From positions 1 through 64,000 of the forward strand of contig NZ_JACLAX010000006.1 in assembly GCF_014230355.1 (NCBI RefSeq): a stretch of 64,000 nucleotides of DNA. The letters run 5' to 3'. This document shows, in pieces, positions 8,027-15,336 of this stretch. Every line of letters starts with the position of its first letter. Positions within the stretch are counted from its first letter, which is position 1. The notes under the pieces were generated by a model. It saw nothing but the letters and a program-made list of their open reading frames with translations, ran no database searches and had not been told where the DNA came from. A program made the translations under genes and the position numbers. This DNA is from Novosphingobium piscinae (GTDB taxonomy: Bacteria > Pseudomonadota > Alphaproteobacteria > Sphingomonadales > Sphingomonadaceae).

Positions 8027-9010
8027 TCAGTACGAGATGTAGACGTCGGTCAGGACGTCCTCGGCGGTCGGGCGGGCGGCGGCGCGCGCGGCGGTGACCG
8101 CGGCCTCGATCGCGTCGAGCGATTCGCTGTCCACCGCGTCGAGATCGGCGTCGCCGAGCAGGCCGGCGGCGGTCACGCTGGCGCGGAACTTCTTCAGGCA
8201 GTCCCGCTCGGCGCGGATCCGGTCGAGCTCGCCCGGGCCGCGGTAGCGCTGCGGGTCACCCTCGAAATGGCCGAAGAAGCGTTCCGTGTCGAACTCGACC
8301 GCGGCGGGGCCGTTGCCGGCCCGGACGTGGGCCAGCACTTCGCGCATCGTGTCGTGGACCGCGAAGAAGTCGGTCCCGTCGGCGCGCCAGGCCTTCATGC
8401 CGAAGGCCTCGGCGCGGCTGGCGATGTCGCCCGCGGTGCCGACCGCGTAGTCCACTCCGGTGTGCTCGGAATAGTGGTTGTTCTCGAAGACGAAGATGCA
8501 CGGAGCCTGGGTGACCACGGCAAAGTTCATCGCCTCGAAGGTGGTGCCCTGGTTGCAGGCGCCGTCGCCCGAGAAGGCGATCGACACGCGCAGCCCGTCC
8601 GGGCCGGGACCGTCGATCTTGGCCGAGAGCGCCGCACCCACCGCGATCGGCGCGCCGGCGCCGACGATGCCGTTGGCGCCGAGCATGCCGACCTCGATGT
8701 CGGCGATGTGCATCGAGCCGCCCTTGCCCTTGCCGAGTCCCTCGCGGCTGCCCCAGATCTCCTTCATCATCGCGGTCACGTCGCAGCCCTTGGCCAGGCA
8801 GTGGCCATGGCCGCGGTGCGTCGAGATGATCTTGTCGGCGGCGTCGAGATGCTCGCACACGCCTACCGCGACGGCTTCCTGGCCGCAGTAGAGGTGGGTG
8901 AACCCGGCGATCTCGCCGGTCATGATCTCGACGTGCAGGCGCTCCTCGAACTCGCGGATCACCTTCATCCTGCGATAGGCGCGTAGCAGCGCGTCCCGGC
9001 TCAGTTGCAT
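8027..9010 (-). CDS. 2-oxoacid dehydrogenase E1 alpha subunit (AcoA/PdhA-like)
   Basis: This 327-residue protein has the thiamine-diphosphate motif GDGACNQGTTFEAMN (148-162), the HRGHGH segment (65-70), and the GKGKGGSMH active-site loop (93-101), all as in PdhA/AcoA proteins. It forms the decarboxylating E1 component with the next gene. The ATG at 9010 gives a normal family N-terminus (LLRAYRRMKVIREFEERL). It lies 20 bp after the acyl-CoA dehydrogenase gene, so the complex belongs to the same minus-strand operon. The context of CoA-ester enzymes suggests that the 2-oxo acid is an intermediate released during side-chain or ring degradation. Confidence 0.93.
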   Translation of the reverse strand: MQLSRDALLRAYRRMKVIREFEERLHVEIMTGEIAGFTHLYCGQEAVAVGVCEHLDAADKIISTHRGHGHCLAKGCDVTAMMKEIWGSREGLGKGKGGSMHIADIEVGMLGANGIVGAGAPIAVGAALSAKIDGPGPDGLRVSIAFSGDGACNQGTTFEAMNFAVVTQAPCIFVFENNHYSEHTGVDYAVGTAGDIASRAEAFGMKAWRADGTDFFAVHDTMREVLAHVRAGNGPAAVEFDTERFFGHFEGDPQRYRGPGELDRIRAERDCLKKFRASVTAAGLLGDADLDAVDSESLDAIEAAVTAARAAARPTAEDVLTDVYISY

Positions 9011-9030
9011 TCCTCTACCCCGTCTCTGTT

Positions 9031-10254
9031 TTACAGGCCCAGCACGGACTTCGCGATGATATTGGCCTGGACCTCGTTGGTACCACCAAAGATCGTCCAG
9101 GCCCGGCTGTTGAGATAGCGCGGGGCCGCCAGTTGGGCCTCGCGCGAATGTACCGGGTGCGGCGCATTGTCGCCATAGAGCGGCCGGCTCTGTTCCAGCT
9201 GCAGCCCGGCCGCACCGTAGAGATCCACCGCCAGGAGGTCGATCTCCTGGCGCAGGTTGGAGGCGAGCAGCTTGGTCACCGAGGTCTGCGGACCGGGCTG
9301 GCGGCCCTTCGCGATCTCGGAGATGATCTTCAGCTCGATCATCTCCAGCGCCTGGGCGGACAGCCGCGCGCGGGCGACGCGGCGGCGCCAGTGCGGATCA
9401 TCGGCCATGACCCCGCCGCGACCGTCGCTTTCGGTCCGGGCGGCCTCCTCAAGCCGGTCCAGATCATAGCACAGCTTGGGGGCATGGCACGATCCGCCGC
9501 GCTCGTTCTCGAGCAGGAACTTGGCGATGGCCCAGCCCTGGCCTTCCTCGCCTACGCGGTCGGCCACGGGGACGATCACATCCTCGAGGAACACCTGGTT
9601 GACCTCGTGGTCGCCGGCCGTGCTGAGGATCGGGCGGATCGATACTCCGGGCTGGTCGAGATCGACCAGCAGGAACGAGATCCCGGCCTGCTTGCGCGCC
9701 TCGGGATCGGTGCGGACCAGGCAGAACATGCGGTTGGCATGGTGCGCGTGGGTGGTCCAGATCTTCGACCCGTTGAGGACATAGTGATCGCCCCGCACGG
9801 GGTCATGGGTCAAGACCGCCTTGCATTGCAGCGAGGCGAGATCCGAGCCCGAACCCGGCTCGGAGAAACCCTGGCACCAGTAGTCCTCGCCGGACAGGAT
9901 GCGCGGCAGATAATGCTTCTGCTGCGCCGCATTGCCGAAGGTCCAGATCACCGGGGCCACCAGCTTCAGGCCCAGCACGGTGAGGTTGGGGGCGCCGGCC
10001 AGGGCGCATTCCTTCTCGAAGATATAGCGCCACAGCGGCGGCCAGCCGGTGCCGCCATGCTCGGCCGGCCACTGATAGCCCAGCCAGCCCTTGCGGTGGA
10101 GCACGGCATTCCACACCTGCCCGATGTTCGGTTCGACGAACACCGTGGGGGAGGCCGCGGCCCCGGCGCGCACCGCCTCGGGCAGCTCGGCGGCAAGAAA
10201 GGCGCGCACCTCGTCACGGAAGGCGGCGTCGCTGGGGGAGTAGTCGATGTCCAT
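9031..10254 (-). CDS. Acyl-CoA dehydrogenase, PimC/FadE-like large subunit
   Basis: This 407-residue FAD-dependent dehydrogenase contains QGFSEPGSGSDLASL in the FAD/acyl-CoA region, an IWTTHAHHANRMFCLVRT segment typical of this subgroup, and the C-terminal FGGTNEVQANIIAKSVLGL. This form, with a glycine-threonine-asparagine loop in place of YEGT, is seen in enzymes that pair with a second, divergent subunit (PimC with PimD, or the paired steroid-degrading FadEs). A PimD-like gene lies about 2.6 kb away on the other strand (12827-13933). Its ATG shares one base with the thiolase stop (TGATG), so it is coupled to that gene. It should introduce the alpha-beta double bond into a CoA-linked intermediate. 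Confidence 0.9.
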   Translation of the reverse strand: MDIDYSPSDAAFRDEVRAFLAAELPEAVRAGAAASPTVFVEPNIGQVWNAVLHRKGWLGYQWPAEHGGTGWPPLWRYIFEKECALAGAPNLTVLGLKLVAPVIWTFGNAAQQKHYLPRILSGEDYWCQGFSEPGSGSDLASLQCKAVLTHDPVRGDHYVLNGSKIWTTHAHHANRMFCLVRTDPEARKQAGISFLLVDLDQPGVSIRPILSTAGDHEVNQVFLEDVIVPVADRVGEEGQGWAIAKFLLENERGGSCHAPKLCYDLDRLEEAARTESDGRGGVMADDPHWRRRVARARLSAQALEMIELKIISEIAKGRQPGPQTSVTKLLASNLRQEIDLLAVDLYGAAGLQLEQSRPLYGDNAPHPVHSREAQLAAPRYLNSRAWTIFGGTNEVQANIIAKSVLGL

Positions 10255-11399
10255 CAGCGCTCCAGGATCGTTACGGCCGACACGCCGGGGGCCCCGTAGA
10301 CGTGGCTGTAGGCCGTGCGCGGGCTGCCCGGCACCTGCCGGCCGCCCCCATCGCCGCGCAGCTGCACGACGTTCTCATAGACCTGCCGGAGCCCCGAGGC
10401 GCCGATCGGCTCGCCGCAGGCCAGGCAGCCGCCGTCGGTGTTGACCGGCAGGCGTCCCGCCAGTTCGGTGCGGCCCTCGGCCAGCCAGGCCTCCTGCTCG
10501 CCATCGGCGCAGAAGCCGTTCTCGGCCATGTGCATGATCTCGGCCCCGGCCTCGGTGTCCTGCAGCTGCGCCACGGCGATCTCGTCCGGGCCGATCCCCG
10601 CCTGGCGGAACGCGTCGGCCGCGGCGATGCGGGTGGCCGAGCCGCCGCGGGCGATATCGATCGACGGGGCAAACACCTCGAACGAGCCGGGCGGGCGGGT
10701 CCGCATGGTGGCTGCCTTCAGCCGGATCAGCGGCTTGCCCAGTTCGCGCGCCTTCCTCTCGCTGGCCAGCACCAGCGCCACGCCGCCCTCGGCGGGCGAG
10801 CAGAACATGTACTTGGTATAGGGATCGGAGACGAGCGGCGCGCCCATGATCGTGTCCAGATCGACCGGTTCGCGGCGCCAGGCATGGGGGGCGTGGACCG
10901 CGTTGCGGAAGGCCTTTTCGGCCACCCGGCCAAGGCTGGTCGGCGAGATGCCGAATTCGTGCATGTAGCGCATGATCTTCGCCGCGAAGAACTGCGTCGT
11001 GATCATGTAGCCGGCCTCGCCGTACCAGTCCGGCAGGTTGTACTCGGCCGGCAGGGCGTTGAACGCGCCGCGCGGGTGCTTGTCGAAGCCGACCGCGAGG
11101 CCCAGCTCGAACTCACCCGACTTGATCGCCATCTGCGCCGAGAACAGCGCCGATCCGCCGGTCGCGCAGCCGTTCTTGACGTTGATGAACTGCACCCCGG
11201 TCAGGCCGAGCTGCTCGACCATCGTGTCGGGATTGCCGGCCGCATCCGAGCCGCCATAGGCAAACTGGATCTGCGGCCAGTCCACCCCGGCATCGCCCAG
11301 CGCAGCGCGGACCGCATGGACCCCCTGCTGCAGGCCCGACAGGCCATCGGTCCGGCCGAAGCGGTGGATGCCGATGCCGACGATGCAGACGTCGCTCAT
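10254..11399 (-). CDS. Thiolase-like protein (SCP-x/Ltp2 type), possible retro-aldolase
   Basis: This 381-residue thiolase-fold protein has a nucleophile-like cysteine in VKNGCATGG (Cys78) and a C-terminal LPVNTDGGCLACGEPIGASG region. The histidine of the usual GHPxGxSG motif is replaced by Glu. It ends with QLRGDGGGRQVPGS and YSHVYGAPG. This pattern belongs to the lipid-transfer-protein thiolases, whose members either perform thiolytic cleavage or, like Ltp2 of actinobacterial steroid degradation, aldol cleavage of beta-hydroxyacyl-CoAs together with a DUF35 protein. Such a DUF35 gene lies immediately upstream and overlaps this start (ATGA). The changed GHP motif makes retro-aldol chemistry plausible, but this is inference. 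Confidence 0.85.
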   Translation of the reverse strand: MSDVCIVGIGIHRFGRTDGLSGLQQGVHAVRAALGDAGVDWPQIQFAYGGSDAAGNPDTMVEQLGLTGVQFINVKNGCATGGSALFSAQMAIKSGEFELGLAVGFDKHPRGAFNALPAEYNLPDWYGEAGYMITTQFFAAKIMRYMHEFGISPTSLGRVAEKAFRNAVHAPHAWRREPVDLDTIMGAPLVSDPYTKYMFCSPAEGGVALVLASERKARELGKPLIRLKAATMRTRPPGSFEVFAPSIDIARGGSATRIAAADAFRQAGIGPDEIAVAQLQDTEAGAEIMHMAENGFCADGEQEAWLAEGRTELAGRLPVNTDGGCLACGEPIGASGLRQVYENVVQLRGDGGGRQVPGSPRTAYSHVYGAPGVSAVTILER

Positions 11400-11791
11400 G
11401 CTGCACCTCGCGCCGGGCGGAAGGCATGGACCAGCACGGGTTCGGGCGCCTCCGGATCAAGCGGGACGAAGGTCAGCTCAAGCGGCATGCCGATGCGGAT
11501 CGCGGCAAAGTCGACCTCGCACAGCCGCGCCTCGACGATCGTCTCGCCGGGCAGCTCGACATAGCCGACCGGCCAGGGCGCGAAGGCTTCGGGGCCGGCG
11601 TAGGGCGGCGACTTGGGGCGGTAGCGCTGGATCGTGTAGGACCACAAGGTGCCCTGCCGCGCGAGCGGAAAGGGCACATAGTCGTCGCCCGGAGGGCAGG
11701 GGAACACGATCCGGCCCGTCTCGCGATGACGCCCGCCCACCAGCCGCGGCTGGCTTTCCTCGGTAAACAGCCCGGGGGCAATGGGGCGCAT
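11396..11791 (-). CDS. DUF35 OB-fold protein, partner of the thiolase-like enzyme
   Basis: This 131-residue protein matches the DUF35 acyl-CoA-associated OB-fold family (SYTIQRYRPKSPPYAG, PWPVGYVELPGE, ARLCEVDFAAIRIGMPLELTF; each motif is part of the beta barrel). Most relatives start with a rubredoxin-like zinc ribbon of CxxC pairs. Here the first pair position reads GRHRETG and only FPCP remains, so the zinc site looks degenerate. DUF35 proteins form complexes with thiolase-like aldolases or thiolases, stabilising them and channelling CoA substrates. It overlaps the thiolase start by 4 bp and is the first gene of the minus-strand operon. The 131 bp before it would hold the operon promoter. 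Confidence 0.85.
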   Translation of the reverse strand: MRPIAPGLFTEESQPRLVGGRHRETGRIVFPCPPGDDYVPFPLARQGTLWSYTIQRYRPKSPPYAGPEAFAPWPVGYVELPGETIVEARLCEVDFAAIRIGMPLELTFVPLDPEAPEPVLVHAFRPARGAA

Positions 11792-11922
11792 GGCCAGGTG
11801 TTCCGCCTCTCGACACGATTCTGATTGATCGTCTTAAAGCCCGGTTTGCCGCGCAGTTTGACTCATCAAAACGCTAGGCTGCTACTTCGGGCAGGGCGGC
11901 CGCGGCGGGGCGGCGTCCGGGC

Positions 11923-12732
11923 TTAGTGGCCCAGCGAGATATAGCCCAGCTGCGCCGCCTTGAACACGGTCTGGCTACGGTTGACCGCGTTGAGCTTGAC
12001 CGAGGCGTTGTGGATGTGGAACCGCACCGTCGCCCGGCTGCGCGACATGATCATGCTGATCTCGAGATCGGTCTTGCCGATCGCCGCCCAGCGCAGACAC
12101 TCGACCTCGCGCTTGGACAGCCGCGATTCCGGCGGCAGCGACTGGATCGAGCCCATGACGTGCAGATAGGTGGCGATGAAGGTTCGCGCATAGACCCCGA
12201 AGGCATCGCCATAGGCAAGGAACTCCTCGCTCAGGTCGGTGTGGTCGGGGTCGAGCGGATTGAAGCTGACCGCCCCGATCTGACCGAAAGGCAGATGCAC
12301 CGGCACCACGATCGCCGCGCGGGTCATGGCCCGGCTCTCGAAATTGGCCAGGTTGATCGCCTCGAGATAGGCGTTGGGCTGACGCAGGTGGAAGCCCTTG
12401 GCATTGACCCAGAACGGCTGGCTCTCGAACCGGCAGGCGGTGGTCAGCGGGGAATCGAGCGCGATGCGCGAGTTGCGCCACCACACCCGGTCATCCTCGG
12501 ACCAGCCGAACACGTCGCGGGCGAGTACGTTGCCTTCGGCATCGACCGGGGTGCGCTTGTCGGCGATGTCATGGGCCGGGGCCGCGCGAAACCCGCACGA
12601 GAGCGCGATCTCATGCAGCGCCTGCGCCGCGCGACGGATGTCTTGCGGGGCATCGACCCGGACTGCGTCAATGCGATCCTGAGACAGCAGCGGCCTACTC
12701 CCTGGCGTTGTTTGTCTTTGTCTATAGTGCAT
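11923..12732 (-). CDS. LuxR-family transcriptional regulator (orphan LuxR solo)
   Basis: This 269-residue regulator has a C-terminal GerE helix-turn-helix (about 203-265; LSKREVECLRWAAIGKTDLEI, then RATVRFHI and KLNA). The N-terminal domain (about 20-185) resembles the autoinducer-binding fold, with WWRNSRIALDSPL and PFWVN in the ligand pocket region. No luxI-type synthase is in the window, so this is a solo that may bind a pathway metabolite or a foreign signal. It sits between the thiolase operon and the divergent PimD-like gene, a usual place for a local activator. Lux-box-like 20-bp sequences in several nearby promoters (see the regulatory entries) are possible targets. Confidence 0.88.
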   Translation of the reverse strand: MHYRQRQTTPGSRPLLSQDRIDAVRVDAPQDIRRAAQALHEIALSCGFRAAPAHDIADKRTPVDAEGNVLARDVFGWSEDDRVWWRNSRIALDSPLTTACRFESQPFWVNAKGFHLRQPNAYLEAINLANFESRAMTRAAIVVPVHLPFGQIGAVSFNPLDPDHTDLSEEFLAYGDAFGVYARTFIATYLHVMGSIQSLPPESRLSKREVECLRWAAIGKTDLEISMIMSRSRATVRFHIHNASVKLNAVNRSQTVFKAAQLGYISLGH

Positions 12733-12756
12733 TTAGTGAGGATACAATCGCGGAAG

Positions 12757-12776
12757 ACCTGACACTTTGCCCAGCG
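12757..12776. promoter_or_regulatory. Candidate 20-bp LuxR box (ACCT-N12-AG type)
   Basis: ACCTGACACTTTGCCCAGCG fits both the general lux-box scheme CTG-N10-CAG and the ACCT-N12-AG pattern found at other promoters in this window. It lies between the divergent luxR and acyl-CoA dehydrogenase genes, 51-70 bp before the latter's start. One arm is weak. Assignment is by pattern only. Confidence 0.3.
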
Positions 12777-12826
12777 TGGTGGCCGCGACGATCCTGCTAG
12801 TGTCGCACCCCAAGAGGGGACTGCCG

Positions 12827-13933
12827 TTGAACTTCGACCTGAGCGAAGATGAGGAAATGCTCAAGGCCCTGGCCGAGCGCTTCATCACCGACCACTACGA
12901 CATGGACCGCCGCCGGCGCTACCTGGCCGAGCCCGCCGGCTTTTCGCCGGCCAACTGGGCGCTGCTGGGCGAGCTTGGGCTGATCGGCGCCCTGTTCGAC
13001 GAGGATGCCGGCGGGCTGGGGCTGGATGCCACCGGGATCGCCACGGTGTTCGAGGCGATGGGCCGCGGCCTGGTGGTCGAACCCCTGATCGAGAACGTGC
13101 TGCTGGCCGGCCGGCTGCTGGCCGCGACCGCATCTGCCGATGTCCGTGCGGACTGGCTGCCCGGCCTGGTCGAGGGCTCGCGCCGGGTTGCGCTGGCCCA
13201 TGCCGAACAGCGCGGACGGCCGGGCCGGCTGTGGATCGAGTGCCGCGCCGGGGAGGCTGATGACGGTCCGCGGATCACCGGCCACAAGGCCTACGTGCCT
13301 GCCGGCGCCGGTACCGACGGCTACATCGTTTCGGCCCGCCACGCCGGCCCGGCCGCCGAGCCCGAGGGTGTGGCGCTCTATCTGGTCACGGCCGACGCCC
13401 CCGGACTGGTGCGTGAGGAATGGCGGCTGGCCGATGGCGGCGTGGCCGTGTCGCTCACCTTCAGTGACACCCCGGCCCTACTGCTGGCAGGCGGCGTGGC
13501 CGCGATCGAGTCCGCCGACGTGCTCGCCTCGCTGGCCCGCAGCGCCGAGGCGCTGGGGATCATGGAACGCATCTTCGGCGAAACCCGCGAATACCTGACC
13601 ACGCGCGAACAGTTCGGCCTGCGGCTGGGCAGTTTCCAGGCGATCCAGCACCGCATGGTGGCGCAGTATGCCGCGATCGAGCAGGCGCGGGCGCTGCTCA
13701 ATCTGGCGCTGGTGTCCTGGGGCAAACCCGAGTTCGCCCAGGCGGTTGCCGGGGTGCGGGCGTTCATCGGCTCGGCCTCGATCGCGCTTGGCCACGAAAT
13801 GACCCAGTTCCACGGCGGGATGGGGGTTAGCGACGAGCTGTCGATCGGCCATGCCCACAAGCGCCTGCTGGTTCTGTCGCGCTGGCCCGATGAACCCGAC
13901 GCCGCGCTCGACCGCTTCGCCGGGGTGGCGTGA
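12827..13933 (+). CDS. Acyl-CoA dehydrogenase, PimD-like small subunit
   Basis: This protein of about 368 residues has the acyl-CoA dehydrogenase fold with a divergent sequence. The N-domain begins NFDLSEDEEMLKALAERF, and the C-domain has EYLTTREQFGLRLGSFQAIQ and ends with QFHGGMGVSDELSIGHAHKR, a signature of pimeloyl-CoA dehydrogenase small subunits. I prefer the TTG at 12827, which has GAGGGGA 7 nt upstream and matches where homology starts, over the ATG at 12767. In PimC/PimD-type enzymes the two subunits form one heteromer with a shared active site; the likely partner is the 9031-10254 gene. It is divergent from luxR and has its own promoter region. Confidence 0.85.
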   Translation: MNFDLSEDEEMLKALAERFITDHYDMDRRRRYLAEPAGFSPANWALLGELGLIGALFDEDAGGLGLDATGIATVFEAMGRGLVVEPLIENVLLAGRLLAATASADVRADWLPGLVEGSRRVALAHAEQRGRPGRLWIECRAGEADDGPRITGHKAYVPAGAGTDGYIVSARHAGPAAEPEGVALYLVTADAPGLVREEWRLADGGVAVSLTFSDTPALLLAGGVAAIESADVLASLARSAEALGIMERIFGETREYLTTREQFGLRLGSFQAIQHRMVAQYAAIEQARALLNLALVSWGKPEFAQAVAGVRAFIGSASIALGHEMTQFHGGMGVSDELSIGHAHKRLLVLSRWPDEPDAALDRFAGVA

Positions 13934-13980
13934 GAGGGGAAGCGGGGCGCCGGACGAACGTCGGCGGATTTGCATAGGGC

Positions 13981-14328
13981 CCGTCATCCCGGCGCAGGCT
14001 GGGATCTCCCGCCTCGCCGCCGAAGATGCCAGCCTGCGCTGGCATGACGGGGTGGAGGGTCAGGCCGACATGGGCTCGGCAGCTTGCGCCCGATACCCGT
14101 CATCCCGGCGAAGGCCGGGATCTCCCGCCTCGCCGCAGAAGATGCCAGCCTGCGCTGGCATGACGGGGTGGAGGGGAGGACTGACATGGGCTCGGCGGGT
14201 TGCGCCCGGTATCCGTCATCCCAGCGAAGGCTGGGATCTCCCGCCCCGCCGGGGAAGATGCCAGCCTGCGCTGGCATGACGGGATGGAGGGGAGGGCCGA
14301 CCTCGGCTTGGCGGCTTGCGCCCAGGAG
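13981..14328. repeat. Three tandem copies of a 116-bp palindromic repeat
   Basis: CCGTCATCCC starts at 13981, 14097 and 14213, giving a regular 116-bp period. Each unit contains a left arm GTCATCCCGGCG(A/C)AGGC and a right arm TGCCAGCCTGCGCTGGCATG, which can pair into a long hairpin. The 629 bp between the flanking genes (13934-14562) holds no convincing gene; short open frames here are repeat-derived. It resembles the scattered REP-like hairpins common in sphingomonad intergenic DNA, here expanded in tandem. Copies differ by several substitutions, so the expansion is not brand new. Confidence 0.9.
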
Positions 14329-14373
14329 TGGACAGCCAGATCCGCTCGGCACGGAACACACGAACACCCCCTG

Positions 14374-14486
14374 ATCGTCGCCCCGGCCGTCAGCCGGGGC
14401 AGGGCTGGCGTGGCTACGGTTGGGGAAGAACCTCCCGGTTCCGGGTCCCTGACCTCCGTCAGGGCAGGCAAGCCCGGGACGACGAT
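14374..14486. repeat. Interspersed hairpin repeat (CGTCGCCCCGGCC type), copy 1
   Basis: The element begins ATCGTCGCCCCGGCC and ends with CCCGGGACGACGAT, the reverse complement of its start, with an internal GGGCAGGGCTGGC-type stretch. Closely similar elements lie at 36733-36826 and 48166-48249. All three are intergenic. They are about 85-115 bp and differ mainly in the centre. Likely a mobile, non-autonomous palindromic repeat of the genome. Confidence 0.8.
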
Positions 14487-14562
14487 GGTTTTGACGATGT
14501 GCCGTTCTGCGGGTGTGCGAATACGTTCTGGGCGGCCTCTGCGCGTTTGAGCGCAACGTCCG

Positions 14563-15336
14563 CTACCCCCGCTCGCGCTGCTTGATCCAGCCGATGCCCC
14601 GGCGCAGCAGGTCGTAGAACACCGGCAGGTCCCAGGCGCAGCGGTCAACGGTGGGCCACCAGTCGAGCAGCGGCTGAAGATCATAGTGGCCGCGGCAATG
14701 ACCCAGCGTGTTGTACAGCACCGCGCCCTTGCCGTGGGTCTTGATGTACATGACCGGGTGCCTGCCCGGCGCCCCGGCGGCCTCGACGAAGCCGGTGCCT
14801 TCCTCGGTGCACTCGGTCTCGAGCAGCACGTGCAGGTCGCCGTGGGTCTCGAGGTGATAGAGCTCGTCGGTGGTCTCGAATGGCTGCACCCCGGCGACCA
14901 GCGGGTGGTCGGGATCGGCCACGGTCACGGTATAGGGCGCGATCGGCGGGTGCGAGATGAACTGCGAGCCGAGCAGGTCCATCAGCAGGGGCGCCCAGCG
15001 CGGCGCGTCCCACAGGCCGCTGTCGAGCAGCCGCAGCACCGAGTTGGTCCCGTGCAGGGCATACCACCGCCCGCCTTTCGCCACCCAGTCGCGCAGCGCT
15101 TCCTGCGCCTTGAGCGAGGGCGTGACGTCGCAGGTGTAGGTGATGAGGATGTCCGCGGCGGCCAGCGCCTCGAGGTTCTCGTAGTCCTCGAACACGCGGG
15201 TGCGCACCGCCGGATCCTCGGCCAGCAGCTTGAGCAGCTCGAGCCGGGCGAAGTCCATGTCGTGCCAGACCCCGCCGCAGACCAGCACGCAGTTGATCCG
15301 GGGCGGATGGGCCCCGGCCTCGGCCGCCTCGCTCAC
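14563..15336 (-). CDS. ThuA-like domain protein (Rieske-coupled)
   Basis: This 257-residue protein of the ThuA-like, class I glutamine amidotransferase-like fold has VLVCGGVWHDMDFARLELL at the start, DILITYTCDVTPS, GGRWYALHGTNS, HPPIAPYTVTVADPDHPLVAG and GKGAVLYNTLGHCRGHYD. The glutaminase cysteine is absent, as in other ThuA proteins. ThuA was named from trehalose utilisation, but the biochemical role of most family members is unsettled; many lie in operons with oxidoreductases acting on sugars or glycosides. The GTG start overlaps the Rieske oxygenase stop (GTGA), so it is coupled to that enzyme. It is one of three ThuA-like genes in the window, each overlapping an oxidoreductase gene. Confidence 0.85.
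   Translation of the reverse strand: MSEAAEAGAHPPRINCVLVCGGVWHDMDFARLELLKLLAEDPAVRTRVFEDYENLEALAAADILITYTCDVTPSLKAQEALRDWVAKGGRWYALHGTNSVLRLLDSGLWDAPRWAPLLMDLLGSQFISHPPIAPYTVTVADPDHPLVAGVQPFETTDELYHLETHGDLHVLLETECTEEGTGFVEAAGAPGRHPVMYIKTHGKGAVLYNTLGHCRGHYDLQPLLDWWPTVDRCAWDLPVFYDLLRRGIGWIKQRERG

Noticed and set aside
11857..11870. Short inverted repeat TTTGA-CTCA-TCAAA in the promoter of the DUF35-thiolase operon
   Set aside because: Arms of only 5 bp with no extension and no second copy in the window; it does not match the ACCT-N12-AG pattern, so it is not listed as an operator.
12767..12826. Upstream ATG start for the PimD-like dehydrogenase
   Set aside because: The extra 20 residues have no family similarity, whereas the TTG at 12827 has a good ribosome site and matches the family N-terminus.
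13981..14328. Tandem repeats considered as a CRISPR array
   Set aside because: The whole 116-bp unit is repeated, with no unique spacers, and there are no cas genes. It is a tandem palindromic repeat.
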